In this document: positions 1 to 8,961 of the stretch, piece by piece
How positions within the stretch are numbered: position 1 is the first letter of the stretch
Layout of the letters: each line of letters opens with the position of its first letter
Assembly: GCA_021824125.1 (NCBI GenBank)
Contig: JAKALO010000012.1
Location: 1-32,691, forward strand
Direction of reading: 5' to 3'
Length of the DNA: 32,691 nucleotides
From: Deltaproteobacteria bacterium
GTDB taxonomy: Bacteria; Desulfobacterota; Deferrimicrobia; Deferrimicrobiales; Deferrimicrobiaceae
Made by a program: the position numbers and the translations under genes
The notes under the pieces: generated by a model
Databases searched by the model: none
The model's input: only the letters and a program-made list of their open reading frames with translations
What the model was told of the DNA's origin: nothing

Positions 1-22
1 ACGCGGCGAGGATCCTTTCGGA

Positions 23-235
23 GTGACGGCGATGACGCGGGCCGCGGGGACAGGGTCCTGGAAGGTAGTCGAGATCACCGACGTCGGCGACCACGAGATC
101 GAATCGGCGCTGAACCGCCTGGCGAGAGAGGGATACCGCTTCGAGTCGATCCACTTCGTGACGCAGCCGGGGAACCGGCGGCCGACGATGGCTTTCCTGT
201 TCTTCGCGCGCAACGAAAATCCCGCCGGGGAGTGA
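23..235 (+). CDS. small DUF4177-like protein
   Basis: 70-aa ORF with GTG start (alternative ATG at 32); pattern WKVVEI...IESALNRLAREGYRFESIHFV resembles DUF4177-type small proteins; stop lies 4 nt before the next ATG. Confidence 0.55.
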   Translation: MTAMTRAAGTGSWKVVEITDVGDHEIESALNRLAREGYRFESIHFVTQPGNRRPTMAFLFFARNENPAGE

Positions 236-239
236 ACGG

Positions 240-725
240 ATGGCTTTCCGCTGGCAGGACCAGAGGGAGTTTTTCAAGGACGCCCGCCGGGCCAGGTACC
301 TGTCCCGCCTGGTCGCCAAGGCCGCGGACCTGATCATAGCGATGTCGCTGTGGCACGTTCCAGGCGCCGCGGGGGTCTTCGCGTCCCTCTTCTACATCCT
401 TATGTGCGACGGCTTCCCGGGTGGGCGAAGCGCGGGGAAGAGACTGACCGGCCTGAAGGTCGTCCGCGTCGACCGGGAAGGAATGGATTTCCAGTCGTCC
501 CTCCTTCGAAACCTGACCGTCGCCGCGCCGTTCCTTATCTACCTCGTCCCCGTGGCGGGACCCTTCCTGGCGTACACCGTGGGGCTGGTCGTCCTCCTCA
601 TAGAGGTCTACCTGGGCTTCTACGACGCCGACGGCCAGCGGGCGGGGGACACCCTCGCCGAGACGCTCGTTGTGGAGCACCCCCAGGTGGCGGATGGCGT
701 CGCTCTTTCTGATCGACGGGCATAA
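240..725 (+). CDS. RDD family membrane protein
   Basis: 161 aa, several hydrophobic segments, RDD-like motifs (RYLSRLVAKAADLII; GRSAGKRLTGLKVV; DGQRAGDTLAETLVV). Confidence 0.8.
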   Translation: MAFRWQDQREFFKDARRARYLSRLVAKAADLIIAMSLWHVPGAAGVFASLFYILMCDGFPGGRSAGKRLTGLKVVRVDREGMDFQSSLLRNLTVAAPFLIYLVPVAGPFLAYTVGLVVLLIEVYLGFYDADGQRAGDTLAETLVVEHPQVADGVALSDRRA

Positions 726-3261
726 CGTCCTCTACCGCGCCTTCTTCGGGGTCCCCCGGCTTTCCGCGCCGGACGGGACGCCCACCAACGTCGTCCTGGG
801 AGTCGCCCGGATCCTCCTCAAGATCCTCCGTCAGGACAAGCCCGCCGCCGTCATCGCCGTCTTCGACAGCCGGGAGCCGACCCCGCGCCACGCGCTATAT
901 CCGGAGTACAAGGCGAACCGCCTGAAGGTACCCGAGGACCTCGCGGCGCAGATTCCGCTGGTGAAGGAGGTGATCGACGCGCTGGGCGTGCGACGCGTCG
1001 AGGTGCCGGGCGCGGAGGCCGACGACATCATCGGCACCCTGTCCCGCATGGCCGAGGAGCGTGGGATGGAAGTCGTCATAATCTCGTCCGACAAGGACCT
1101 CTACCAGCTGGTCTCCCAGAAGGTCCGGGTGCGGGACGCGATGAAGGAGCGGATGGTGGGGGAGGCGGAGGTCCGGGAGACCTTCGGAGTCGATCCCTCC
1201 CAGGTGGTGGACCTCCTTGCGCTCGCCGGCGACCCCTCCGACAACGTCCCGGGCGTTCCCGGGATCGGAGAGAAGACGGCGGGGGAGATGATCCGGGAGT
1301 TCGGGACGCTTTCGGAACTTCTTGAACGCCCCGACCGGCTCAAGGGGAGCCGCAGGGACAAGATCGAGAAGAACGCCGCGACGGCGAGGCTCTGCCGGAC
1401 GCTCCTGACGATCGACCGCCGGGTAACCCTGGACGAGAGCCTTGACGATCTCGCACTTCGCCCGATGGAGGCCGGGCGGGTCGCCTCCCTTTTCCGGAAG
1501 CTGGGATTCAGGAAGCTGCTCGAAGAGCTGGGGCTGGACACCGAGCCCTCCCTTCCCCTTCGGGATGAGGTGCCGGCAAGCCCGCGGGAGTGGGCGATGG
1601 TTTCCGGGGCGGCGGAACTTTTTCCCGGCGTCGGTAATGGGGAGCTCTCCGGGGCGGCCGTCGCCGCCGGAGGTAAAGGGTGGGCGGGCGTTTCGGCGGC
1701 CGGCCGCGGGACCTTCGTCCTCCCCGAATCCGGCGTCCCGGAAGCCCTTCGGCGTCTCGGGGACCTCTGCGAAAGGATCTTCATCTTCGACGGGAAAGCC
1801 ATAATCCGCGCCCATGGCGGTCAACTGCCGGGGAAGCCCCTGCCGCTCTTCGACCTGCAGGTTGCCGGGTACCTCCTCGCCCCGGACGACGGGACGCCGA
1901 CCCTGGCCAGGCTTTTCGCACGGCATCATCCCGACGGACCGGCCGCGTCGGCGGAGTCTCCGGAAGCCCGTGCCGCGGAGGATGCCGGGGCGCTCCTTTC
2001 GCTGGGCCTGGTCCTGGACGGGAAGCTCGAGGAGGCGGGCCTCACGCAGATCTTCCGCGATGTCGACATGCCTCTCCTGCCGGTCCTTTACCGGATGGAG
2101 GAGGCGGGGATCCGGATCGACACGGGAATTTTCCGGGATCTGTCCGGGGGGCTGGGCCTGGGAATCCGGGCGATAGAGGAAAAAGTCGCACGCATCGCCG
2201 GCCCCGACTTCAACATCAACTCCCCGAAGCAGCTGGCGTTCCTGCTCTTCGAGAAACTGGGGCTCCCCCCTCTGAAGAAGACCAAGACAGGCTACTCGAC
2301 CGACGTCGAGGTCCTGGAGCAGTTGAGGGGCGCCCACGAGATCCCGGCACTCGTACTGGAGTACCGCGGACTCGCCAAGATCAAATCAACCTACGTGGAC
2401 GTGCTTCCGGAAATGGTCGACCCCCGCGACGGCCGGATCCATTCGACGTTCAACCAGACGCAGGCCGCCACCGGGCGCCTCGCCTCCTCCGACCCGAACC
2501 TGCAGAACATACCCATCCGGACGGACCTCGGGCGGCGCATCCGCTCCGGGTTCGTGGCGGACCCCGGCTGCCTCTTCGTGGGGGCGGACTACTCCCAGGT
2601 GGAGCTGCGGCTGCTGGCGCACCTCTGCGGCGATCCGGGGCTGATCCGCGGGTTCCTCGACGGCGAGGACATCCACGCGGCGACCGCCAGGGTGGTCTTC
2701 GGGGTCTCTTCTTCCGAGGTCACACCCGAGCTTCGCCGGAGGGCGAAGGTTATCAACTTCGGCATCCTGTACGGGATGAGCCCCTTCGGGCTCTCCCGCG
2801 AGCTGGGAATCGGGGGGAGGGAGGCGAAGGAGTACATCGAACAGTACTTCAGCCGCTACCCCGGGGTGCGCGACTACATCGATCGGGAGAAGGGGCAGGC
2901 CGCGAAGGAAGGGTACGTGAAGACCATCCTGGGGCGGCGCCGGTATTTGCGGGACATCAATTCAAGGAACAAGGTCCTCCGGGAGGCGGCGGAGAGGATG
3001 GCGATCAACGCCCCTATCCAGGGGAGCGCCGCGGACATCATCAAGCTCGCGATGATACGCATCGACCGGGAATTCATGGAGCGCGGGATGGGGTCCCGCC
3101 TGGTCCTCCAGGTGCACGACGAGCTGATCGCCGAGGCCCCGGAGCGGGAAGCGGACGAAACCGGGAGGATCGTGCGGGAGGCGATGGAAGGGGTGGTCAC
3201 CCTCTCCGTCCCCCTGACCGTTTCCGTCAGCCGGGGGAAGAACTGGGGGGAAATCCATTAA
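694..3261 (+). CDS. polA: DNA polymerase I
   Basis: N-terminal 5'-3' exonuclease (FLIDGHNVLYRAFFG, DNVPGVPGIGEKTA) and family A polymerase motifs (DYSQVELRLLAHL, RRRAKVINFGILYGMSPFGL, LQVHDEL). ORF opens at 670 but MASLFLIDGHN at 694 fits the family start. Confidence 0.96.
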   Translation: MASLFLIDGHNVLYRAFFGVPRLSAPDGTPTNVVLGVARILLKILRQDKPAAVIAVFDSREPTPRHALYPEYKANRLKVPEDLAAQIPLVKEVIDALGVRRVEVPGAEADDIIGTLSRMAEERGMEVVIISSDKDLYQLVSQKVRVRDAMKERMVGEAEVRETFGVDPSQVVDLLALAGDPSDNVPGVPGIGEKTAGEMIREFGTLSELLERPDRLKGSRRDKIEKNAATARLCRTLLTIDRRVTLDESLDDLALRPMEAGRVASLFRKLGFRKLLEELGLDTEPSLPLRDEVPASPREWAMVSGAAELFPGVGNGELSGAAVAAGGKGWAGVSAAGRGTFVLPESGVPEALRRLGDLCERIFIFDGKAIIRAHGGQLPGKPLPLFDLQVAGYLLAPDDGTPTLARLFARHHPDGPAASAESPEARAAEDAGALLSLGLVLDGKLEEAGLTQIFRDVDMPLLPVLYRMEEAGIRIDTGIFRDLSGGLGLGIRAIEEKVARIAGPDFNINSPKQLAFLLFEKLGLPPLKKTKTGYSTDVEVLEQLRGAHEIPALVLEYRGLAKIKSTYVDVLPEMVDPRDGRIHSTFNQTQAATGRLASSDPNLQNIPIRTDLGRRIRSGFVADPGCLFVGADYSQVELRLLAHLCGDPGLIRGFLDGEDIHAATARVVFGVSSSEVTPELRRRAKVINFGILYGMSPFGLSRELGIGGREAKEYIEQYFSRYPGVRDYIDREKGQAAKEGYVKTILGRRRYLRDINSRNKVLREAAERMAINAPIQGSAADIIKLAMIRIDREFMERGMGSRLVLQVHDELIAEAPEREADETGRIVREAMEGVVTLSVPLTVSVSRGKNWGEIH

Positions 3262-3306
3262 CCCGCGCCTCCCGACGATGAATAGATCCGGGAAAAGATC
3301 CGTCCT

Positions 3307-3897
3307 ATGAGTGAAAAGGAGAAAAAGGGCGTCCCCGACGATGTGCTGATACGCGCTTCCCTTTCGGGGGACGAGGATTCGTTCCGGGAACTGATGGAAC
3401 GGTATAAAAACCGCGCTTTCCACGTCGCGCTGGGGATCACCAGGGATTCGGACGACGCGCTCGACGTGGTACAGGACTCCTTCGTGAAGGCGTATTACAA
3501 CTTGAAGGAGTTCCGGTTCGGCTCGAATTTCTACACCTGGTTCTACCGTCTCCTCGTGAACCAGGCGATCGACCGGTGGCGGAAATCGTCGAGGACGAAG
3601 ACCGTTCCCCTCGACGAGACGTGGCTTTCGGAGGATGGGTCGCCGCCCGACTCGGTGGCGTATCCCAGGACACCGGAGGAGCTCGCGCAGAACCGTCAGT
3701 TGTCGGAGGCTCTGACCAGGGCGATCGAGGCTCTCCCGGAGTACCACAGGGCGGTCATAACCCTTCGGGAGGTGGAGGGGCTCTCGTACGAGGAGATAGC
3801 CGAAGTTCTCAAGTGTTCCGTGGGTACCGTGATGTCGCGCCTGCATTACGCCCGTGCGAAGCTGAAAGAGGCGCTGAAAGGGTTTCGGGAAGGGTAG
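3307..3897 (+). CDS. ECF-type RNA polymerase sigma factor (RpoE-like)
   Basis: Region 2 (DALDVVQDSFVKAYYNL, FYTWFYRLLVNQAIDRWRK) and region 4 (ALPEYHRAVITLREVEGLSYEEIAEVLKCSVGTVMSRLHYARAKLKEAL). Confidence 0.93.
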   Translation: MSEKEKKGVPDDVLIRASLSGDEDSFRELMERYKNRAFHVALGITRDSDDALDVVQDSFVKAYYNLKEFRFGSNFYTWFYRLLVNQAIDRWRKSSRTKTVPLDETWLSEDGSPPDSVAYPRTPEELAQNRQLSEALTRAIEALPEYHRAVITLREVEGLSYEEIAEVLKCSVGTVMSRLHYARAKLKEALKGFREG

Positions 3898-3901
3898 CGT
3901 C

Positions 3902-4378
3902 ATGGAATGCGGAAAAGTGCTGCAGGTTTTGCAGGAAGAGATCGACGGGCGGCTCCCGCCCTCCGAGTCGGCCGGGGTCCGCGGCCACCTGGAGTCCTGC
4001 GCCTCTTGTGCCGCCGAAGCCGCGGCGTACAGGCGCGTGGGGGTGCTGCTCCGGGCGTGGACCGGCGCGCGCGAAGCGGAAAACGCCCCGCGCCTGGACG
4101 CGATGTGGACCCGGGTCCGCGCCGGGATCGACGAGCGGAAGGAGCGGGGACGGTTCGCCTCCATGGCGCGGAAGTGGTTCTGGCTCCCCGCGGCCGCGGC
4201 GCTTGCGGGTTTGGCCCTGCTGTTCTATTCTTCGGGGGTGAGCAGGCCCCCGTTCAACCCGACCAGTTTCGATGTGGCGGTGGAGAACCTTGAATCGGAC
4301 ACGGCGACCGTGGCCCTTGTCGACAGGGGGGAGGACCTCCCCCGGGTGATCTGGATCTTCGAAAATGACAAGACCTGA
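3902..4378 (+). CDS. anti-sigma factor with putative zinc-finger (zf-HC2-like) and one TM helix
   Basis: HLESCASC motif near the N-terminus, TM segment WFWLPAAAALAGLALLFY, immediately downstream of the ECF sigma gene. Confidence 0.8.
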   Translation: MECGKVLQVLQEEIDGRLPPSESAGVRGHLESCASCAAEAAAYRRVGVLLRAWTGAREAENAPRLDAMWTRVRAGIDERKERGRFASMARKWFWLPAAAALAGLALLFYSSGVSRPPFNPTSFDVAVENLESDTATVALVDRGEDLPRVIWIFENDKT

Positions 4379-4829
4379 GGCCCGCCGGGGGTTTTACGCC
4401 CCGTTCATCGCATTCCTGGCTCTCCTCCTCTTCTCCGGGGGCGCGGTGTCCGCATCCCGGGACCCGGTTTCCGTCGAAATCGGCGTGGTAGTCGCCTCCG
4501 GCAAGGGAAGCTCGATCGATCCTTCCCTCTCCTCCCTCCGCACGAAGCTGCAGTCGATGTTCAACTACTCTTCCTACACACTGCTCGACCGGATGAAGCG
4601 CCCCCTTGCGATCGGGGAAACCGGGGATTTCAACCTCCCCGGAAACCGCGCGATGCGGGTGACCCCGGTCGACGCACCCGGCAACAAGGTCCGGCTCGCG
4701 GTGCAGATCATGGAGGGGGGGAAGAACCTCCTGACCACCACGCTGGGGTTGAGCCGCGGGGGGATGGTGATTGTGGCGGGCCCCCCACACCAGTCCGGCG
4801 TCCTGATCCTCCTCATATCCGCCGAATAA
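4365..4829 (+). CDS. secreted/exported hypothetical protein
   Basis: 154 aa with signal peptide-like N-terminus (FIAFLALLLFSGGAVSA); overlaps the end of the anti-sigma gene by 14 nt, suggesting translational coupling. Confidence 0.65.
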   Translation: MTRPEARRGFYAPFIAFLALLLFSGGAVSASRDPVSVEIGVVVASGKGSSIDPSLSSLRTKLQSMFNYSSYTLLDRMKRPLAIGETGDFNLPGNRAMRVTPVDAPGNKVRLAVQIMEGGKNLLTTTLGLSRGGMVIVAGPPHQSGVLILLISAE

Positions 4830-4948
4830 CCGCCTTCCGTGTGAATATATTTCCTGCATCCGTCGTCTGATGGGTGAACAGGGAACTTTTTCGAGGGTGC
4901 CGGGTTTAATCCGGCAGGGCGTAAAACCGGCAGAAGGAGGAAGAGACG

Positions 4949-5398
4949 ATGAAAAAGATAGTGGCCATTGTCGTTGCGGCGGGTCTTCTGGGCGCCATGG
5001 CGCCGTCCCCGGCTTCCGCGGGTCAGCGCGAGTGGGCGACGGCCGGCAAGATCCTCACCGGGGTCATCGGGCTTCATATCCTGGGGAACGCCCTTGCGAA
5101 CCCCTACCCGTACCATGCCCCCGCTTACGCCCCGCCGCCAAGGGTTTACTACCCGCCCGAACAGGTGTGGGTACCGGGGCGTTATGAGACGCGCCTCGAC
5201 CGGCAGTGGGTCCCCGGCCACTGGGAGATCGAGCGGGCCGGCCGTCATCGGGACCGCTACGACCGCTACGACGGCGATGACGACGACGGCCGCGACGGCG
5301 ACGACGGTTACGGCCGTGAAACCCGCCGGGTCTGGATTCCAGGGCACTACCGGGACGTCGAGGTGAGGATGTGGGTCCCGGGCCACTGGGAAGGGTAG
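4949..5398 (+). CDS. exported YXWGXW/WVPGHW repeat-containing protein
   Basis: Signal peptide, repeats VWVPGRYE / QWVPGHWE / VWIPGHYR / MWVPGHWE, AGAAGGAGGAA RBS region upstream. Confidence 0.75.
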   Translation: MKKIVAIVVAAGLLGAMAPSPASAGQREWATAGKILTGVIGLHILGNALANPYPYHAPAYAPPPRVYYPPEQVWVPGRYETRLDRQWVPGHWEIERAGRHRDRYDRYDGDDDDGRDGDDGYGRETRRVWIPGHYRDVEVRMWVPGHWEG

Positions 5399-5453
5399 GG
5401 CACAGGGAATAAGACCGGACCGTAGACCCGTCAACCAACCTTTAACGCAACGA

Positions 5454-5483
5454 CCCCCGGATCGATCTCCGGGGGTTTTTTTT
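5454..5483 (+). terminator. Rho-independent terminator downstream of the WVPGHW protein
   Basis: CCCCCGGA-TCGATC-TCCGGGGG stem followed by TTTTTTTT. Confidence 0.85.
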
Positions 5484-5565
5484 AAATTGTCTCCGTCCTC
5501 ACGGAGGCTATCCTGATAAAGTGGTCGGGCGATAACATTCCTGACACGACGAAAGGGAGCCCCCC

Positions 5566-6366
5566 GTGACCGATCAACCATCCTCCGCCCCTGGTTCCCC
5601 TTTGAGAAACTCCCTGTGGAACCTCCTGTTCCGGATAGTTTCCTCCACGGACCACTCGAGGACGGTCTGGACCGCCGTCCTGCGCGGCGCCTGCCTCGCC
5701 TTCTTCAAGGAGCCGATCGACGACCTCCCGGCGAGCGACAACGACGCGTCCCGCGCCGCCTTCCGGGATCGCTTCCTCTCCTTGCCGGACCACCGCCTCT
5801 ACGATCTGGTCGAGTTCCTGCTCGTCGACGACAGGGCGGGCCTCAAGGAGGTGGACAGGAAACTGATCCGGCGCAGCATGAACGAGATACTGGACTTGGA
5901 GGGCGCCCCGGTGCGCCTCCTTCGCGACAAGTTCGTCCCCCTCCCGGATTCCCTCGGGTTCGACGCGGTCGCCACGGCGGAGGAGAAACTCGACCTGTTC
6001 GACCTGCCCGCGGCCTCCCGTCACCTCGATTCCGCGCTCGGCTACCTTTCCAGGCGGCCCGAGCCGGCGTCGTGGGAGGCGGTGCGCGAGGCCTCGCTGG
6101 CCGTGGCGGCGGTGGTCCGCAGTTTCGGTGACAAGGAGGGCAAGATAGCCCTGGGGACCGTCGCGCCTGTCGCAGAGTCGTTCGGGATCCCGCCGGACCT
6201 GCTGGCCGGTATGGAGATAATCCTGCGCCGGTGCCATGCGGTGAGCGGACTGCCGGGTTCCGGACCGGTCGGCGTTCCCGTCGACCACCCCGAGGCGACT
6301 TTCCTCGTCGTCTTCTGCTCCTCGGCGATCAACTACCTTTTACGTTCGCGAGAGGCGGCCGGGTGA
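5566..6366 (+). CDS. AbiJ N-terminal-domain (AbiJ_NTD4)-like protein
   Basis: Pattern matches by eye: FRDRFLSLPDHRLYDLVEFLL, RRSMNEILDLEGAPVRLLRDKFVPL, HLDSALGYLSRRPEPASWEAVREASLAVAAVV, IALGTVAP..., HPEATFLVVFCSSAINYLL. Confidence 0.55.
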   Translation: MTDQPSSAPGSPLRNSLWNLLFRIVSSTDHSRTVWTAVLRGACLAFFKEPIDDLPASDNDASRAAFRDRFLSLPDHRLYDLVEFLLVDDRAGLKEVDRKLIRRSMNEILDLEGAPVRLLRDKFVPLPDSLGFDAVATAEEKLDLFDLPAASRHLDSALGYLSRRPEPASWEAVREASLAVAAVVRSFGDKEGKIALGTVAPVAESFGIPPDLLAGMEIILRRCHAVSGLPGSGPVGVPVDHPEATFLVVFCSSAINYLLRSREAAG

Positions 6367-6924
6367 GGGGACGGCGGGACGGCGCCGCAGCAGGGCATCG
6401 ACGACGTCAGCCGCGGATGGAACGACCTCGAAAAGATCGATGTTTTTAGGGGAGACGGTCCGGACCTTCACGGAACGGCGGCACCAGGAGAGAACAGGGT
6501 CGAACCACCCCGTTGTGTTGGCGACCACAATCGGGCGCGAGTGCAGTCCCAGCTGTTTCCAGGTGAGAATCTCGAAGAATTCGTCCATCGTGCCGAACCC
6601 CCCCGGCAGGACGGCGAAGGCGTCGGCGCGCCGGCTCATCTCCTGCTTGCGTTCGTGCATGGAGCCGGTTTCGACCATTTCCGTGAGGCTTTCATGGGCG
6701 AGCTCCTTGGTGCGCAGGAACGTCGGGATTACGCCGATCGCTTTTCCCCCTCCAGCCAGTATCCGGTCGGCCAGGATTCCCATGAGCCCGACGGATCCCC
6801 CTCCGAAGACGAGCGAGATGTCCTCCTCGAGCATCCGGTCGGCGAGCAGGAGGGTGTCCTCCCTGAACCTTTCAGGGACATGGTTGCTTGAAGAGCTGAA
6901 CACGCACAGGCGTCGGATCTTCAT
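6340..6924 (-). CDS. LOG family (TIGR00730) Rossmann-fold protein / putative phosphoribohydrolase
   Basis: LVFGGGSVGLMGILADRILAGGGKAIGVIP, SMHERKQEMSRRADAFAVLPGGFGTMDEFFEILTWKQLG (canonical PGGxGTxxE). Start set at MKIRRLCVFSSSS inside the longer ORF. Confidence 0.92.
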   Translation of the reverse strand: MKIRRLCVFSSSSNHVPERFREDTLLLADRMLEEDISLVFGGGSVGLMGILADRILAGGGKAIGVIPTFLRTKELAHESLTEMVETGSMHERKQEMSRRADAFAVLPGGFGTMDEFFEILTWKQLGLHSRPIVVANTTGWFDPVLSWCRRSVKVRTVSPKNIDLFEVVPSAADVVDALLRRRPAVPSPGRLSRT

Positions 6925-7011
6925 CCTCGAAACCATACGTCTAAACACGGAAAAAGGGAAGCGCACGAAAGGGCGGGGAAACGAGCGGGAAAAATGTGTG
7001 GCTGAAATATC

Positions 7012-7041
7012 TTGACATTGGGGGAAACCATTAAATACTAT
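7012..7041 (+). promoter_or_regulatory. sigma70-type promoter candidate for cysK
   Basis: TTGACA (7012-7017), 18-nt spacer, TACTAT (7036-7041) in an AT-rich patch; GGGAGG RBS just before ATG 7074. Confidence 0.6.
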
Positions 7042-7073
7042 ATAGACGATAGACATAATATGGGAGGTCTGGC

Positions 7074-8057
7074 ATGACAAAATGGTTCCAGGATAACTCG
7101 CTATCCATAGGTCATACGCCTCTGGTGAAGCTGAACCGGATCGTCGACGGCGACGGTGCGACCGTTCTGGGGAAGGTGGAGGGGCGCAACCCGTCTTATT
7201 CCGTGAAGTGCCGGATCGGCGCCTCCATGATCTGGGACGCGGAGAAGAAAGGGCTCCTGGGCCCCGGCAAGATCATCGTCGAGCCGACTTCCGGGAACAC
7301 CGGGATCGCGCTGGCTTTCGTCGCCGCCGCGCGGGGGTACGGGATCATCCTGACGATGCCGGAGACGATGAGCGTCGAGCGCCGCATGGTCCTCAAGGCG
7401 TTCGGGGCGAAACTCGTCCTGACCGAGGGGGCGAAGGGGATGAAAGGGACGATCGACAAGGCGGAGGAGATCGTGGCGTCCGACCCGGGGAAATATTTCA
7501 TGCCCCAGCAGTTCAAGAACCCGGCGAATCCGAAGATCCACGAGGAGACCACTGGTCCGGAAATATGGGAGGGCACGGGCGGACAGGTAGATGTCGTCGT
7601 ATCGGGCGTCGGCACGGGCGGTACGATCACGGGGGTTTCACGCTATTTGAAAAACACGAAGGGTAAGAAGATCGTCTCCGTGGCGGTCGAGCCGTCGCAC
7701 AGCCCGGTGATCACGCAGAAACTGAGGGGCGAGCCGCTCAAGCCCGGGCCGCACAAGATCCAGGGAATCGGCGCGGGGTTCATCCCCGACGTGCTGGACC
7801 TCTCTTTGGTCGACCGCGTCGAGCAGGTGACGAACGAAGAGGCGATCGACTACGCGCGGCGCCTGGCACGGGAGGAAGGGCTTCTCTCCGGAATCTCCGC
7901 CGGGGCGGCTGCGGCCGTCGCGGCCCGGCTGGCGAAGCTCCCCGAATTCACGGGTAAGACGATCGTGGCGATCCTTCCCGACGCCGGGGAGCGGTACATG
8001 ACGACCGCGTTGTTCGAAGGGTGGTTCGACCAGGAAACGGCTACGGACACGATTTAA
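7074..8057 (+). CDS. cysK: cysteine synthase A (O-acetylserine sulfhydrylase)
   Basis: [23 protein letters not shown] (PLP Lys), [47 protein letters not shown]. Confidence 0.95.
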   Translation: MTKWFQDNSLSIGHTPLVKLNRIVDGDGATVLGKVEGRNPSYSVKCRIGASMIWDAEKKGLLGPGKIIVEPTSGNTGIALAFVAAARGYGIILTMPETMSVERRMVLKAFGAKLVLTEGAKGMKGTIDKAEEIVASDPGKYFMPQQFKNPANPKIHEETTGPEIWEGTGGQVDVVVSGVGTGGTITGVSRYLKNTKGKKIVSVAVEPSHSPVITQKLRGEPLKPGPHKIQGIGAGFIPDVLDLSLVDRVEQVTNEEAIDYARRLAREEGLLSGISAGAAAAVAARLAKLPEFTGKTIVAILPDAGERYMTTALFEGWFDQETATDTI

Positions 8058-8059
8058 AC

Positions 8060-8770
8060 TTACGTCCGCACGCCGACATAGAGGGTGACGATCCCGAACG
8101 TGAGTGGCCGGACCTCGACCGCGCCGCAGCCCGCCGCCCTCATCATCTCCGCGAACACGGGCGGATCCGGGAACGCCTGTACCGACTCGGGAAGGTAGAC
8201 GTAGGCGCTTCGTTTCGAGAGCAGGCCGCCGATCCGCGGGAGCACCTTCGTGAAGTAGAAGCGGTACAGGGCTGCGAAGACAGTGCCCTCCGGCTTCGAA
8301 AACTCCAGCACGACGACCTGCCCGCCCTGCCTTACGACCCTGCACATCTCCATGAGGCCCCGCTCCCGGTCCGCCACGTTCCGTATCCCGAAGGCGACGG
8401 AAGCGGAGTCGAAGGCCTCGTCGCGGAACGGGAGCGACTCGCATGGGGCCCGCACGAAAGCCATCCTGTCCGGTTTCCCGGGGCGCCCCGCCTTTTCACG
8501 GCCGATCAGCATCATCTCCAGGGAGATGTCGGCTCCCGCGACGTACGCACCGTCCCCTTTCTGTCTCCGGATCTCCAGCGCCACGTCGGCGGTCCCCGTC
8601 GCCACGTCGAGATGCCGTCCGCCCCTGGCCGGCCGGATACGGGAAACGGCCTCCCGTCGCCAGGTCCTGTCCCGCCCGAGGGAGAGGAGACGGTTCAGGA
8701 AATCGTATCTCGGCGCGATCGCGGAGAACATCTCGCCGATCCTTCGGTTCCGTTCGTCCATCCGGTGCAC
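8060..8770 (-). CDS. ubiE: UbiE/MenG-type demethylmenaquinone/ubiquinone C-methyltransferase
   Basis: FSAIAPRYDFLNRLLSLGRDRTWRREAV, HLDVATGTADVALEI, VAFGIRNVADRERGLMEMCRVVRQGGQVVVLEFSKP. Confidence 0.93.
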   Translation of the reverse strand: MHRMDERNRRIGEMFSAIAPRYDFLNRLLSLGRDRTWRREAVSRIRPARGGRHLDVATGTADVALEIRRQKGDGAYVAGADISLEMMLIGREKAGRPGKPDRMAFVRAPCESLPFRDEAFDSASVAFGIRNVADRERGLMEMCRVVRQGGQVVVLEFSKPEGTVFAALYRFYFTKVLPRIGGLLSKRSAYVYLPESVQAFPDPPVFAEMMRAAGCGAVEVRPLTFGIVTLYVGVRT

Positions 8771-8961
8771 GTCACGCCCCGCCGGGAAGATTTTCAGGTG
8801 GACCAGTATACCAGCCTCCTTCCGGGAAAAAATAAAAGAGGAACCAATCGACCAATTCCGGGTTTAAATACGACATGGGACCGATGCACGAAGGTGAATT
8901 TATCTCCCTGTCCCGCCGTCCAAGGGACATGGGATATCATGGTAGAGGGGGTCGATCCGGG

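Noticed and set aside
895-2337. 480-aa minus-strand ORF antisense to polA
   Set aside because: Antisense to a clear polA; long spurious ORFs are expected in high-GC DNA and the translation is low-complexity with no recognisable motif.
1680-3281. 533-aa plus-strand ORF in another frame of polA
   Set aside because: Frame-shifted shadow of polA with R/G/P-rich composition.
4880-4948. Possible riboswitch in the leader of the WVPGHW protein (GCCGG/CCGGC segments)
   Set aside because: Only short local complementarity; no match to a riboswitch consensus I can name.
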